A stretch of 64,000 nt of DNA from Deltaproteobacteria bacterium (GCA_016209105.1 JACQWR010000024.1:155948-219947); one strand, 5' to 3'; shown: positions 6,945 to 15,689, numbered from the stretch's first letter. Notes: generated by a model not told the origin, from the letters alone. Numbers and translations are program-made.

Positions 6945-8723
6945 ATGACGATATCAGGCACATTGCCCCTCATGGGCGTCAGCGAGGCCAAGGAACTAAT
7001 GAACGTGGCGTTGGGCGCGGCGAAGGCCGATCTTGCCGTTGTCAACGCCCGACTGATGAACGTTTATACCGGCGAACTGCTGGAAAAACAGACGGTAACG
7101 GTTAAAGGCAAGTGGATCGCCTCTGTGGGAGGTGATTCCAATGGCGCCATCGGCGCAGGGACCACCGTTATTGACGCCGGGGGGAAAACACTCATTCCCG
7201 GCTTGATTGACGGCCACATCCATCTTTCCCCTCTTTTCAATGTATCAGAATTCCTGAAATATGCCATCAAGGGCGGCACGACCGCGATGGTAAGTGAAAC
7301 GCTGGAATATTTTCCCATGGGCGGATACGAAGGCGTGCTCGATTTCCTGGCATCATACCACAACCAGCCCGTCAAGATTTTTGCCACTGCCCCCTCCATG
7401 GTCTCCATCAGCAACGCGTGTCGCGGCATTTCGCTGGAAACCCTCAGGAAACTGCTGGAAAGAGACGATATCATCGGTCTGGGAGAATCATACTGGCAGG
7501 CGCTGATTCAAAACCCCGATTCACTGCTCCCCCTCTATGAAGAAACGCTCCGCTCAGGGAAAACGGTGGAGGGACATTCCGCCGGAGCAAGCGGGAAAAA
7601 GCTGATGGCGTACGTGGCCGCAGGCGTATCATCCTGCCATGAACCCATTGCCGCCGGAGAAGTCCTGGAAAGGCTGCGGCTGGGAATCAACGTCATGATC
7701 AGAGAGGGAAGCATACGGAGAGACCTGGAGGCGATTGCGACAATCAAGGATTCCGGCGCACAACTGCGGCGTTTGACCGTCGTCTCCGATGGGATAGACC
7801 CGGAAGACTTGCTGAAAAAGGGTTATATGGAATTCGTGGTGCAGAAGGCCATTGATTGTGGCTTCGATCCCGTCACGGCCGTGCAGATGGCAACGATCAA
7901 CGTGGCGGAACATTTTTCCTTAAGCGGCCTTATCGGGGGGATTGCCCCCGGCAGATACGCCGACATGCTGATCATCCCCGACGAGAGGACGATAAGGCCA
8001 AATTATGTCATCAGCAACGGCTGCATTGTGGCAAAGGATGGGGAAATTCTCGTGCCGCCGCGGCAGCACACGTTCGCGCAGCGGAGCCTGAACAGTGTAC
8101 ACCTGCCCTCTCCGATGACGGATGCCGATTTTCGCATCACCGCGTCGGGCGGCACTTCCTCTGTCCGTGTAAGGATCATAGACCAGGTGACGGAACTGGT
8201 GACCGCGGAACTGCTGACGGACGTTCCCGCCTCCGGCGGAGAGATCAAAGCAGACTCAGAAAAAGACCTTATCAAGGTAGCCGCCATAGACAGGACGCAT
8301 AATCCCGGAAAGAGGTTCGTCGGCCTCATCCGGGGATTCCGCATGCGCTCCGGCGCTATCGCCTCAAGTGCGGCCTGGGATACTTCCGATATCATCGTGG
8401 TGGGGGCAAACGACGCCGACATGGCGGCCGCCGTGAACAGGATTCGCGAACTGCAGGGAGGAACGGTGGTCTGTGAGGGCGGAAAAATCCTCGTGGAAAT
8501 CCCCATGCCCGTCCTGGGGCTCATTTCCGACCTTCCCATGGAAACGCTGGCCGAGAAGATGAAGGAAGTACGAACGGCGGCAGCCCGTCTCGGCGTTCCC
8601 TTTGCCAATCCGTTCCTTACCCTGATCACCCTTACGGGATCGGCGATCCCCTATCTCAGGATCTGCGAAGAGGGACTGGTCAATCTTAAAGACGGTAAAA
8701 CCGTGGGATTGTTTGTAGACTGA
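6945..8723 (+). CDS. ade: Adenine deaminase
   Basis: A 592-residue amidohydrolase of the Ade/AdeC type (family length 560-600), converting adenine to hypoxanthine and ammonia. Metal ligands are visible as HIHL after PGLIDG, then EGHSAG, SCHEP and the SDG aspartate. The C-terminal Ade domain (about 400-590) has the DRTHNPGKRFVGLIRGF and DTSDIIVVGANDADMA segments that are specific to the family and exclude dihydroorotase or imidazolonepropionase. It has its own promoter and probably serves purine salvage. The WHy/LEA lipoprotein follows 18 bases later. Confidence 0.93.
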   Translation: MTISGTLPLMGVSEAKELMNVALGAAKADLAVVNARLMNVYTGELLEKQTVTVKGKWIASVGGDSNGAIGAGTTVIDAGGKTLIPGLIDGHIHLSPLFNVSEFLKYAIKGGTTAMVSETLEYFPMGGYEGVLDFLASYHNQPVKIFATAPSMVSISNACRGISLETLRKLLERDDIIGLGESYWQALIQNPDSLLPLYEETLRSGKTVEGHSAGASGKKLMAYVAAGVSSCHEPIAAGEVLERLRLGINVMIREGSIRRDLEAIATIKDSGAQLRRLTVVSDGIDPEDLLKKGYMEFVVQKAIDCGFDPVTAVQMATINVAEHFSLSGLIGGIAPGRYADMLIIPDERTIRPNYVISNGCIVAKDGEILVPPRQHTFAQRSLNSVHLPSPMTDADFRITASGGTSSVRVRIIDQVTELVTAELLTDVPASGGEIKADSEKDLIKVAAIDRTHNPGKRFVGLIRGFRMRSGAIASSAAWDTSDIIVVGANDADMAAAVNRIRELQGGTVVCEGGKILVEIPMPVLGLISDLPMETLAEKMKEVRTAAARLGVPFANPFLTLITLTGSAIPYLRICEEGLVNLKDGKTVGLFVD

Positions 8724-8740
8724 AAAGGCGGACACGCTTC

Positions 8741-9205
8741 ATGAAGAAATTGAGGACACCGTATAGAATAGTGCTCCCGGTTGCCGTTTCTCTTCTGCTT
8801 GCTTCTTGCCTGAGTTGGATCCTGGAAAAGCCCTCCTTTGTCCTTCGCGAGATCACCCTCAGCCCGCGCTCCTTTACCGAGATGAATCTTTTCCTCGGTC
8901 TCGATGTGCAGAATCCGAATCGTTTTGACCTTGCACTCAAGTCTTTTGAATACACCGTTTACCTGAATAATGAGGAAATCGGGAACGGCCGTTTGGAAAA
9001 GGAACTCCTGATTCCCTCGTCGTCAACAACGCGGGTGCGGGCGCCTGTCGTTGCAAAGTTCAAAGACTTGGGGGGAAGCCTGAAGACCATTATGAGCGGC
9101 GATGACGTGCATTACAAGATAGAGGGAAAGGCAGATATCAAAACGACCGTCGGAAGTCTCCGTTTCCCTTTTTCAAAAGAGGGGCGTATTAATTTGAAAA
9201 ATTAA
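8741..9205 (+). CDS. WHy/LEA2-domain lipoprotein
   Basis: A 154-residue protein with a lipoprotein signal (LLLASC, Cys23) and one LEA type 2/WHy domain of about 120 residues. The conserved start LREITLSPRSFTEMNLFLGLDVQNPNRFDLAL and the VYLNNEEIGNGRLEKELLIP strands are typical, with the NPN turn present. WHy proteins are beta-sandwich proteins linked to desiccation or stress tolerance, and bacterial ones are usually exported. It is 18 bases downstream of the adenine deaminase gene, probably on the same transcript, though the functional link is not evident. Confidence 0.8.
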   Translation: MKKLRTPYRIVLPVAVSLLLASCLSWILEKPSFVLREITLSPRSFTEMNLFLGLDVQNPNRFDLALKSFEYTVYLNNEEIGNGRLEKELLIPSSSTTRVRAPVVAKFKDLGGSLKTIMSGDDVHYKIEGKADIKTTVGSLRFPFSKEGRINLKN

Positions 9206-9256
9206 CGGGACGACGGTGGCAACCGCATCCGGCAAATATGGCGGCCGTTCTTTCTC

Positions 9257-9285
9257 TTGACACGCAATTCATGCGTCCCTATAAT
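9257..9285 (+). promoter_or_regulatory. Perfect-consensus sigma-70 promoter
   Basis: TTGACA (9257-9262) and TATAAT (9280-9285) with exactly 17 bases between. Both hexamers match the housekeeping consensus fully. It lies 60 bases upstream of the caspase-like lipoprotein gene. Confidence 0.85.
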
Positions 9286-9344
9286 TCTTGCGCGTAAAAG
9301 CGCGTTATTATCAAACAAAAATTCCCGGTGGGGGGCGGGAGATT

Positions 9345-10880
9345 ATGAGAAGAGTCATTCATGGTAAAGTCCCACTGAGTGTCATCTTCATCCTGGTTGT
9401 GAGCACGGCAATGACCGGCTGCGTCAGCATGATGGGCCCATCCGGTCATATGACCGACTCGCTGAATTACGTCCGCCGGCACAAGGGCGAAGGTTTGCGG
9501 CGTCCCATGGCGGGCAGCGAAGCGGAACTTATGAACATGGCGGTGAAGAGCATGCAGAAAGCAAACTACACCGTCATTCGGGAGCCTCATGCGGTGTTGG
9601 CCAAAGCGACGGACGTTGATCTCTCGTACGCCTTCTACTTCTACCCGTCCCAGACGAACAATCAGACAGACGTAGAAGTTCTCGTCGTCAGCCCCTGGTT
9701 CACAGCCGAACAGATGCGGAAATTTCAGGAGCAGGCATTTACAACCAGCTTAGTTGATGTAAACAAAAAAATCCTGGAAAAAGAATATGATCCTAATGTG
9801 AGGGTCGAGGGGGCATGGCTTTCCTTGAGTGCGGCGGCATTTGAGGGTGAAATAGAGACCGCAAGAAAATTAATCAGTAAAGGCGCGGATGTGGATTTAG
9901 CGATCTATGAGCTGAAAGACGCTGCGTCGAAACAATCGCCGTACCTGGACTATCCGAATAACAGGAAAATATACGACAAGGCTAATCTGGGTGTGGAAAT
10001 GCTCAGCAGACTTGCGACCAGGAAGGCAGAACCAAAGACGGTTACTGCGAGCGGCATTGCATCGGCTACTGTCCAGGGAAAACCCCTTATCAAATCCGAT
10101 ATTGACGAACTTCCAACGAGAAGAGCAAGGCTGAACAAAAACTCCTATGCAATACTCATTGGCATCGAGAACTACCGTCAAAAGCTGCCGGCTGCCGATT
10201 TCGCGGCCCAGGATGCGAAGCTGGTGGCTGATTACCTCACAAAAGTCGTGGGGTATCCCGAAGAAAATGTGGTGATGCTGACGAACGAACACGCGGCTTT
10301 GGGAGATTTTGTAAAGTACTTTGAGAAGTGGCTGCCGAACAATGTGGAGCAGGGCAGCACCGTCTTCATCTATTATTCCGGCCATGGCGCGCCGAATCCA
10401 AAAACATCCGATGCTTTTTTGGTGCCTTACGACGGAGACCCCTCTTTCATTGATGAGACCGGGTACTCCTTGAAGAGAATGTACGGTGCGCTCGGGAAAC
10501 TGCCCGCCAAAGAAGTTCTTGTCGCGCTCGATTCCTGTTTCTCCGGCGCCGGCGGCAGATCGGTAATCGCCAAGGGGGCGCGGCCTCTGGTCATGAACCT
10601 CCAGAATAACGCGGTTCTGTCGAAAAACATGCTGGTCATGTCCGCCTCATCCGGAGATCAAATGAGTTCAACCTATGATGAAAAAGGACATGGGTTGTTC
10701 ACGTACTTCATGCTCAAGGGAATCAAGAACGAGGATGTAATGAGGCCCGATGGCTCAATCAAAATGGACGACTTGTTTGGCTACATCAAACCACAAGTGG
10801 AGCGCATCGCAAGGAAACAGTACAACAACGAGCAAACGCCACAGTTGATTGGTCACAAGACATCCCCGAAGGGAAGATGA
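9345..10880 (+). CDS. Lipobox caspase-fold (C14-like) protein with ankyrin-like insert
   Basis: A 511-residue protein with a lipoprotein signal (STAMTGC, Cys26), an N-terminal domain without clear family, one ankyrin-like unit (about 163-185: AAFEGEIETARKLISKGADVDLAIY) and a C-terminal caspase domain (about 265-510). The catalytic dyad is visible: His347 in YYSGHGAP and Cys398 in LDSCFSGAGGRS. The known family cleaves after Arg/Lys or Asp; here the signal implies it is tethered to a membrane facing the periplasm. GGGAG precedes the ATG. It converges with a second caspase-like lipoprotein gene, whose catalytic domain is closely similar, across a strong hairpin. Confidence 0.88.
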   Translation: MRRVIHGKVPLSVIFILVVSTAMTGCVSMMGPSGHMTDSLNYVRRHKGEGLRRPMAGSEAELMNMAVKSMQKANYTVIREPHAVLAKATDVDLSYAFYFYPSQTNNQTDVEVLVVSPWFTAEQMRKFQEQAFTTSLVDVNKKILEKEYDPNVRVEGAWLSLSAAAFEGEIETARKLISKGADVDLAIYELKDAASKQSPYLDYPNNRKIYDKANLGVEMLSRLATRKAEPKTVTASGIASATVQGKPLIKSDIDELPTRRARLNKNSYAILIGIENYRQKLPAADFAAQDAKLVADYLTKVVGYPEENVVMLTNEHAALGDFVKYFEKWLPNNVEQGSTVFIYYSGHGAPNPKTSDAFLVPYDGDPSFIDETGYSLKRMYGALGKLPAKEVLVALDSCFSGAGGRSVIAKGARPLVMNLQNNAVLSKNMLVMSASSGDQMSSTYDEKGHGLFTYFMLKGIKNEDVMRPDGSIKMDDLFGYIKPQVERIARKQYNNEQTPQLIGHKTSPKGR

Positions 10881-10900
10881 ATACTCTCAGGCACGTTATT

Positions 10901-10936
10901 CGAAGACTCTCCGCAGCTTGCGGCGGAGAGTCTTCG
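10901..10936 (+). terminator. Perfect 14-bp hairpin between the convergent caspase genes
   Basis: CGAAGACTCTCCGC (10901-10914) pairs completely with GCGGAGAGTCTTCG (10923-10936) across an 8-base loop, followed by ATTTT. It begins 21 bases after the stop of the first caspase-like gene. It is also the left half of a dispersed repeat copy, so the repeat may serve as a terminator here. Confidence 0.6.
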
Positions 10937-11030
10937 ATTTTCGGGGAACAAGAGAGTTTAAGCCTTCGCCCGCTTACCCCTTGAGACAGGCTACGGGGAA
11001 TGCGCTCGCTGATGAATTCAGGACTGCCCG
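10937..11030 (+). repeat. Dispersed repeat copy, right half
   Basis: After the hairpin the sequence continues GGGGAACAAGAGAG, TTCGCCCGCTTACCCC, GACAGGCTACGGGG and AATGCGCTCGCTGATGAATTC. It matches the copies at 15480-15562 and 44120-44205 in order and orientation. It fills the gap between the two convergent caspase-like genes. Confidence 0.75.
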
Positions 11031-11053
11031 TAATCAGTAATGTTGTTTCCTCA

Positions 11054-13345
11054 TTAACGAGTCCTTGCCACAGGCATTTTCGTTCTCTCTTCGGCCAGCG
11101 CCGCCGACTGAAGCAGAACGGGAGTCTGATCACGGTTAAACTCCAGAGAGGCCTTCTCCGATACCCTCGCACTGACATACTGGTAGAGCGATCCCAGATT
11201 GACGACGCCTTGTTTTTCAATATCCGCATCCCCTCTGATCCCCCGCAGAAGATAATACGTAAATAACCCGTGATGAACTTTGTCGTAATCGGAACTGATC
11301 TGGCTGCCCGTTGAAGCAGCGACAACGGTCACTTTTCCCACCGCCAGAGATTGACTCTCAAGCGACATCACGAGCGGCCGTGCCCCTTCGCTGGTTACAC
11401 TCCTGCCTTTCGCCCCTGAAAAACAGCTATCGAGCATGACAACCGTGTCCCTGTTCGGGAGCTTGTTGAGTGCCGCATACATGCGGCTCAATGGATAGAG
11501 CTTGGTCGGAAAATCCGGATTCCCGTCAAAGGGGACAATGTAGGCATCCTTGCCCTGTGGATCGGGCGCGCCATGACCGGCATAATACACAAACACCTGG
11601 GAATTCTTCGTGACCCTTCGCGGCAGCCAATCCTCCAGGTATGCCTCCAGATCACTCTTGGTGACCTTGTCATTCGTCAACACCATGATATTGGATCGGG
11701 GAATTCCGGATAAATGCTCCAGATATTTCGCCATGACTTCCGCATCCCGGGACGCGTATTTCACTTCGGGAATGATTTTTTCCCGATAGGTGCTGATGCC
11801 GAACAGCAGGGCAAAATCCTCCTTTTTCTCAAAACCTTTTATTCTTGCGGGAATATCATCCACATCAACCTCGGAAACCACTTCAATGACTTCCTTTACC
11901 TCGACCGATCTCATAGCCACCTGAAAGACCCTGCGCTCCGGGGGTGAAAAACCTTTGCCTTCCTTGATTTCAATACGAAGCGTGGCCGACTCCGATGCAA
12001 TCCGTTCCGGCAGGATGCCTTTAAAAACCGCCACCTTTTTTTCTCCCGGTTGCAGGTCGCCGATTGACTTGGAAGCGCCAAGGGCATGGATAAGGGTAGG
12101 ATGTCCCGACAAAACAACCTGTACATTTTGGGCGAGTCCTTCGCCTTTGTTTTCAATTTCTGTTTGAAGCGATATTTCCTCGCCGCCATCCAAGACGCGA
12201 TTGTTATTCTGATCCTTCAGCGAGGTGGAAAAAGTCAGTTTCGGGACGGCGGATACTACCTCTACTTTTTCCCTGACGATCCCGGGTTTGACGGCGATTT
12301 TTAAAACCTTTGCCTCGGCGGGAGAGAATCCCCGCTTTTCCTGAACATTTATTCGGAGGTTCCCGGCATCCGCCGCAATCAGCAAGGGCAGCGTGGCTTT
12401 AAATTCGGCTGTTTTCTTTTCTCCCGCCTTGATATCTCCGAGGGTGCGCCTCTCTCCCAGATGGCTGATGATGTCATCATGACCGGAAAGGAGAACCTGG
12501 ACATCCTTTGCCGGCCCTTCCCCGCGATTTTCCACCTCCACCCGCAGAGAGATTTCCTTGCCGCCCTCAAGGACGCCCCCGCCCGAGCTGTCGTGAAAAA
12601 CTGCATTGAACGCCAAGGATGGCGGAAGGGCGGCAATCGCCTTCTCCTCCTTTTTCTCCGGGACAGGAGCCGCGGCGACCGCCGTAGTTTCAATATCATC
12701 AATCACTGGACGGCCCATGGTAACTTGGATGTACCCGCTGCCACCGCCGATAGATAGGGGACCAGCCCCACGCATTGCAAAAGATCCGGCAACGATCATC
12801 CGATCAAAATCAATATAGTCTATAAGCCATTCACTCTGCCAAATACCCGTCCCGACCACCATCCATGAGGCCAAATGGGTACTCTCAAACCTGATCTCCC
12901 TGGCTGACTTTATCGCCAATATCCCCTCCGCCGGAACGACTAAGACGGGAGTGAGATTCCAGGTAAAGCGCATGGAGACATTAAACTTGATTTCCATATT
13001 TTCGCGGTCTATGTAAACGATATCGTTAAATTTTATGGATTTAATCGTTGAAACTCCGGGCATAGGTCCGCCCTGGGTGTAAAACGAAAACCCCTGGTCC
13101 GAGGAATCTTTTCCGGTGATATCCAATACCTTGCCCTGCGGGGTCTCATATATCGGGAAGCTCTTACCCAGATTCCTCTTGATGAGGTTGTACATCTTTA
13201 CCAGAATTTCCTGTTTCGGACTTTCCTCTTTGATGGTATCGCACGTGTTATTTTCGCAATACTTGACGACGTTAGGCATGACCGCCGAGCATCCCGCCAG
13301 CGACCATAGGGAGAAGAACGCTATAATTAAAAATCCCTTTTTCAT
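11054..13345 (-). CDS. Lipobox caspase-fold (C14-like) protein with two CARDB-like repeats
   Basis: A 763-residue protein starting at 13345 (GGAG 5 bases upstream). It has a lipoprotein signal (SLAGC, Cys19), an N-terminal domain of about 200 residues of unknown family, and two tandem beta-sandwich repeats (about 243-352 and 369-478). Both carry the GGKEISLRVEVENRGEG / GGEEISLQTEIENKGEG signature of CARDB-like domains. The C-terminal caspase domain starts at about 510, with His591 in YYAGHGAP and Cys641 in LDSCFSGAKGRS. The spacing of the dyad matches the neighbouring convergent gene. The layout suggests a long periplasmic stalk carrying a protease domain. Substrate unknown. Confidence 0.88.
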   Translation of the reverse strand: MKKGFLIIAFFSLWSLAGCSAVMPNVVKYCENNTCDTIKEESPKQEILVKMYNLIKRNLGKSFPIYETPQGKVLDITGKDSSDQGFSFYTQGGPMPGVSTIKSIKFNDIVYIDRENMEIKFNVSMRFTWNLTPVLVVPAEGILAIKSAREIRFESTHLASWMVVGTGIWQSEWLIDYIDFDRMIVAGSFAMRGAGPLSIGGGSGYIQVTMGRPVIDDIETTAVAAAPVPEKKEEKAIAALPPSLAFNAVFHDSSGGGVLEGGKEISLRVEVENRGEGPAKDVQVLLSGHDDIISHLGERRTLGDIKAGEKKTAEFKATLPLLIAADAGNLRINVQEKRGFSPAEAKVLKIAVKPGIVREKVEVVSAVPKLTFSTSLKDQNNNRVLDGGEEISLQTEIENKGEGLAQNVQVVLSGHPTLIHALGASKSIGDLQPGEKKVAVFKGILPERIASESATLRIEIKEGKGFSPPERRVFQVAMRSVEVKEVIEVVSEVDVDDIPARIKGFEKKEDFALLFGISTYREKIIPEVKYASRDAEVMAKYLEHLSGIPRSNIMVLTNDKVTKSDLEAYLEDWLPRRVTKNSQVFVYYAGHGAPDPQGKDAYIVPFDGNPDFPTKLYPLSRMYAALNKLPNRDTVVMLDSCFSGAKGRSVTSEGARPLVMSLESQSLAVGKVTVVAASTGSQISSDYDKVHHGLFTYYLLRGIRGDADIEKQGVVNLGSLYQYVSARVSEKASLEFNRDQTPVLLQSAALAEERTKMPVARTR

Positions 13346-13385
13346 ATTTTCTCCGGTAGAAGATTCCTCATGAGCCAAGGGTGAT

Positions 13386-13428
13386 GTGAATTCAACAGCG
13401 AGCGCATTCCCCTTGAGCTTGGCTTAAA
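13386..13428 (-). repeat. Dispersed repeat fragment, inverted, in the caspase gene leader
   Basis: Read on the minus strand this is AAGCTCAAGGGGAATGCGC followed by TCGCTGTTGAATTC, the right end of the repeat family. It lies between the promoter at 13438-13466 and the start of the caspase-like gene, so it would be in the untranslated leader. It is the only clear copy in the window in this orientation. Confidence 0.65.
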
Positions 13429-13437
13429 GAGAGTTTC

Positions 13438-13466
13438 ACTATATCAGAAACACTTTTTTTTACCAA
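13438..13466 (-). promoter_or_regulatory. Sigma-70 promoter of the CARDB-caspase gene
   Basis: On the minus strand TTGGTA (13466-13461) and TATAGT (13443-13438) are 17 bases apart. The leader of about 90 bases contains the repeat fragment. Confidence 0.55.
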
Positions 13467-13669
13467 CCCGTTCTCGGCAGATAAAAATGGACACGTCCCT
13501 GCAACAAAGTGTCTTGTCATGTTGATAAATGTCCATCCTTCCGATCGGAAATGATTTATTTTATTAGCTCAAGGAATGTGATAGTATTTCATTTAGTTCA
13601 ATTCATTCGATATGACACAGAATTTACGAAATGAAGTACCAAGTCCGCAACAAGCCCGGGTGACGTCCC
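13467..13669. other. Intergenic region before carbonic anhydrase
   Basis: About 200 bases without a recognisable gene. The part nearest the carbonic anhydrase gene is A+T rich (for example TTTATTTTATTAG) and may contain its promoter, but I could not identify convincing hexamers. GTGTC and GACAC repeats near 13490-13515 are too short to call. Confidence 0.4.
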
Positions 13670-14266
13670 ATGATTGATCAGCTCCTGGAAGGCAACCGTC
13701 TTTTTGTGGAAAACGAGTTCAACCGCAACCTGGACTACTACCGTAATATCGCCCAGGCCCAGCACCCCCAGGTGCTCTGGATCGGGTGCTCGGATTCGCG
13801 CGTACCTGAGGATGTAATTACCGGCAGCCGGCCGGGCACTATCTTTGTGCATCGCAACGTGGCCAACATCGTGGCATTCAACGATGTGAACATAGCCGCC
13901 ATCGTGGAGTATGCAATTGCGCATCTGAACATTCCCGACATCGTCGTGTGCGGGCATTACAATTGCGGCGGCATCAAGGCCCTGGACGAAGGGGTGGAGG
14001 AAAACTACATAGCCGACTGGCTGCTGATCTCCGGAGGGGCAAAAGAGCAGGTTGACCGGCTCGCCCATGAACGGTCGCTGACCCGTGCGCAACGTCTCGA
14101 CCTGTTGTCTGAGGAAAACGTCAAGCTGCAAATCAAACATCTCAACAATCTTTCCCTTATCAAGAACATGCACCGCACAGGTGATCTCCCGCGCATCCAT
14201 GGTTGGGTCTACGCTGTGGAAAGCGGCCGACTCAAGGTTCTCGTGGATGGAAGAAAGCAAACGTAA
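13670..14266 (+). CDS. Beta-class carbonic anhydrase
   Basis: A 198-residue beta-carbonic anhydrase, which interconverts CO2 and bicarbonate in the cytosol. Zinc ligands are visible: Cys40 with Asp42 and Arg44 in GCSDSR, and His96 and Cys99 in CGHYNCGG. The family's PGTIFVHRNVANIV segment lies between them. Length and order agree with the plant-type beta enzymes. The ribosome binding site is weak and an earlier GTG in frame is possible. The usual place of such enzymes beside a carboxylase or cyanase is not seen; the nearest gene downstream is a PspC-domain protein. Confidence 0.93.
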   Translation: MIDQLLEGNRLFVENEFNRNLDYYRNIAQAQHPQVLWIGCSDSRVPEDVITGSRPGTIFVHRNVANIVAFNDVNIAAIVEYAIAHLNIPDIVVCGHYNCGGIKALDEGVEENYIADWLLISGGAKEQVDRLAHERSLTRAQRLDLLSEENVKLQIKHLNNLSLIKNMHRTGDLPRIHGWVYAVESGRLKVLVDGRKQT

Positions 14267-14319
14267 CGCCATCCTCATAAACAATGTTCGGAACAACAGC
14301 GAACCCATCGGAGGAACAT

Positions 14320-14529
14320 ATGAGCGTCTGGGAGAATCTGAAAACAGTGACGAAGTCTTCCAAGGATAAATGGATTGGAGGCGTGTGTGGAGGATTAGGC
14401 GCAGCGACACCGGTTCCGTCTTGGATGTGGAGAGCTGCATTTCTCTTCTCGTTGCTGGCCTTCGGGGCGGGGTTGTTTCTGTATCTGGTGCTGTGGATTT
14501 GTATGCCAAGCGACCAAAAGGAATCCTAA
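14320..14529 (+). CDS. PspC-domain membrane protein
   Basis: A 69-residue protein consisting of a single PspC domain: the KDKWIGGVCGGLGA turn, then a hydrophobic helix (WMWRAAFLFSLLAFGAGLFLYLVLWICMP). PspC-domain proteins are inner-membrane proteins linked to phage-shock and envelope stress. GGAGG lies 5 bases before the ATG at 14320; the frame is open upstream to 14284 but without homology. No pspA or pspB is present. Its 3' end runs directly into the degraded pentapeptide-repeat gene. Confidence 0.85.
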   Translation: MSVWENLKTVTKSSKDKWIGGVCGGLGAATPVPSWMWRAAFLFSLLAFGAGLFLYLVLWICMPSDQKES

Positions 14530-15258
14530 TCAGGCGTTCCGCCGACCTCAGCGATACGAACCTCAACGGGGCAAACCTCACCGGGGCGAATCTCAGCAAG
14601 GTGGTTTTGATACAATCTAATTTAAAGAATGCAAAACTGAGCAATTGTCGAATTTACGGGATCTCCGCATGAAACTTAAAGGTCAATAAAAATACGAAGC
14701 GGCAGGATTTAATCATTACTCCCCACAATCAACCAACGATCACAGTAGATAATCTTGAGGTAGCCCAATTTATCTACCTTCTATTGGAGAACGAAAAAAT
14801 CCGCCACATCATCGGACGCTATAACATCGAGGGTTGTCTTGATTCTGGGGCGGTTTACTAAGGACAGGAAGGCTGTTCTTGACGCACTTCGAAATGAACT
14901 TCGCCGGAAAGATCTTACGCCAGTGCTGTTTGATTTCGGCAAGCCTGCCAGCAAAGACGTAACGGGCACCATTGAGACCTTAGCTCGGATGTCTCGGTTT
15001 ATTATTGCCGATCTCACAGATCAAAGCAACATCCTGCATGAACTCGCTATGATCGTGCCGCTCCTTAGGACAACTCCAGTACTCCCGCTGAGACTCGCTG
15101 GTTCACGCGGCTATAGTATGTTTGACGATCTTAAGCGTTCCTACCCTTGGGTTTTGGAAACATGCGAATACGATGATACAGGCTCTCTACTTTCCAACTT
15201 GTCGAAGGTAATTGCTCCGGCAAATGAGATGGCGGAAAGATTTCGCAAGCAGACTTAG
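14530..15258 (+). pseudogene. Degraded pentapeptide-repeat protein with a C-terminal nucleotide-binding-like domain
   Basis: Three frames together give one known type of protein. The first part (14534-14672) has pentapeptide repeats (ADLSDTNLNGANLTGANLS) and ends at a TGA where relatives have a Trp codon (GISAW). Reading on through the TGA gives LIITPHNQPTITVDNLEVAQ and FIYLLLENEKIRHII. One extra G near 14814 then shifts the frame. The remainder, DAITSRVVLILGRFTKDRKA to the stop at 15258, is a TIR- or nucleoside-transferase-like domain (VLFDFGKPASKD, RFIIADLTD). The 5' end is also missing. So there are at least a truncation, a nonsense change and a frameshift. Confidence 0.8.
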
Positions 15259-15369
15259 CATCCCAGGCATTCCCCTTATAGACTGACTACCGCAGGTTCC
15301 CAAGCTGTTATTTTTTTCAATGAGTAATCATCAACTTTCCGATCTTTATAGAACAAGCATTCGTAAGTA

Positions 15370-15562
15370 AAGTGAAACCCTCCGCCCACAGGGCGGGGCT
15401 TGCAGGTGCGCCACCGGTCGGGCATCCGGCAACGGTAAATTGAAGCTCTCCTTGAGCAAGCGGCGGAGAATCTTCGATTCCCAAGGAACATCATCTTTCA
15501 TCATTCGCTCGCTTACTTCGCGGCAAGCCACGGGGAATGCGCTCGCTGCCGAATTCAGCGTA
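15370..15562 (+). repeat. Dispersed repeat, longest copy
   Basis: This copy has three modules. The first (15370-15425) contains CCGCCCACAGGGCGG and the tail GGGGCTTGCAGGTGCGCC. The second (15440-15478) is an imperfect hairpin between GAAGCTCTCC and GGAGAATCTTC. The third (15480-15562) runs AAGGAACATCATCTTTCATC, ATTCGCTCGCTTAC, GCGGCAAGCCACGGGG and AATGCGCTCGCTGCCGAATTC. It fills the space between the degraded pentapeptide gene and the hydrogenase-related operon. No open frame of note is present on either strand. Confidence 0.8.
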
Positions 15563-15586
15563 ATTTCGATTTTTCAATTACTTCTA

Positions 15587-15615
15587 TTGACAGAATGATC
15601 TTTTCAGTGTATTCG
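15587..15615 (+). promoter_or_regulatory. Candidate promoter of the Ehr operon
   Basis: TTGACA (15587-15592), 17 bases, then TATTCG (15610-15615). The -10 element is poor. It lies about 75 bases upstream of the first gene of the operon and just after the repeat. Confidence 0.45.
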
Positions 15616-15634
15616 CGTGTCCGGCTTTGTCTAT

Positions 15635-15660
15635 ATGCCTGCCCGATTTGGGCATGGCAT
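15635..15660 (+). promoter_or_regulatory. Hairpin in the Ehr operon leader
   Basis: ATGCCTGCCC (15635-15644) pairs with GGGCA and GGCAT (15650-15660) with one bulged T, around the loop GATTT. It sits between the candidate promoter and the ribosome binding site of the HTH-EIIA gene. It could be a regulator site or a translation-control element; nothing more can be said. Confidence 0.35.
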
Positions 15661-15689
15661 GGCAAATAAATGGCAGGCGAAGGGGAAAA

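Noticed and set aside
15370..15562. A CRISPR array or tandem repeat
   Set aside because: The repeats are dispersed, of unequal length and without regular spacers; no cas genes occur, and the CHAT gene has no type III-E partner.
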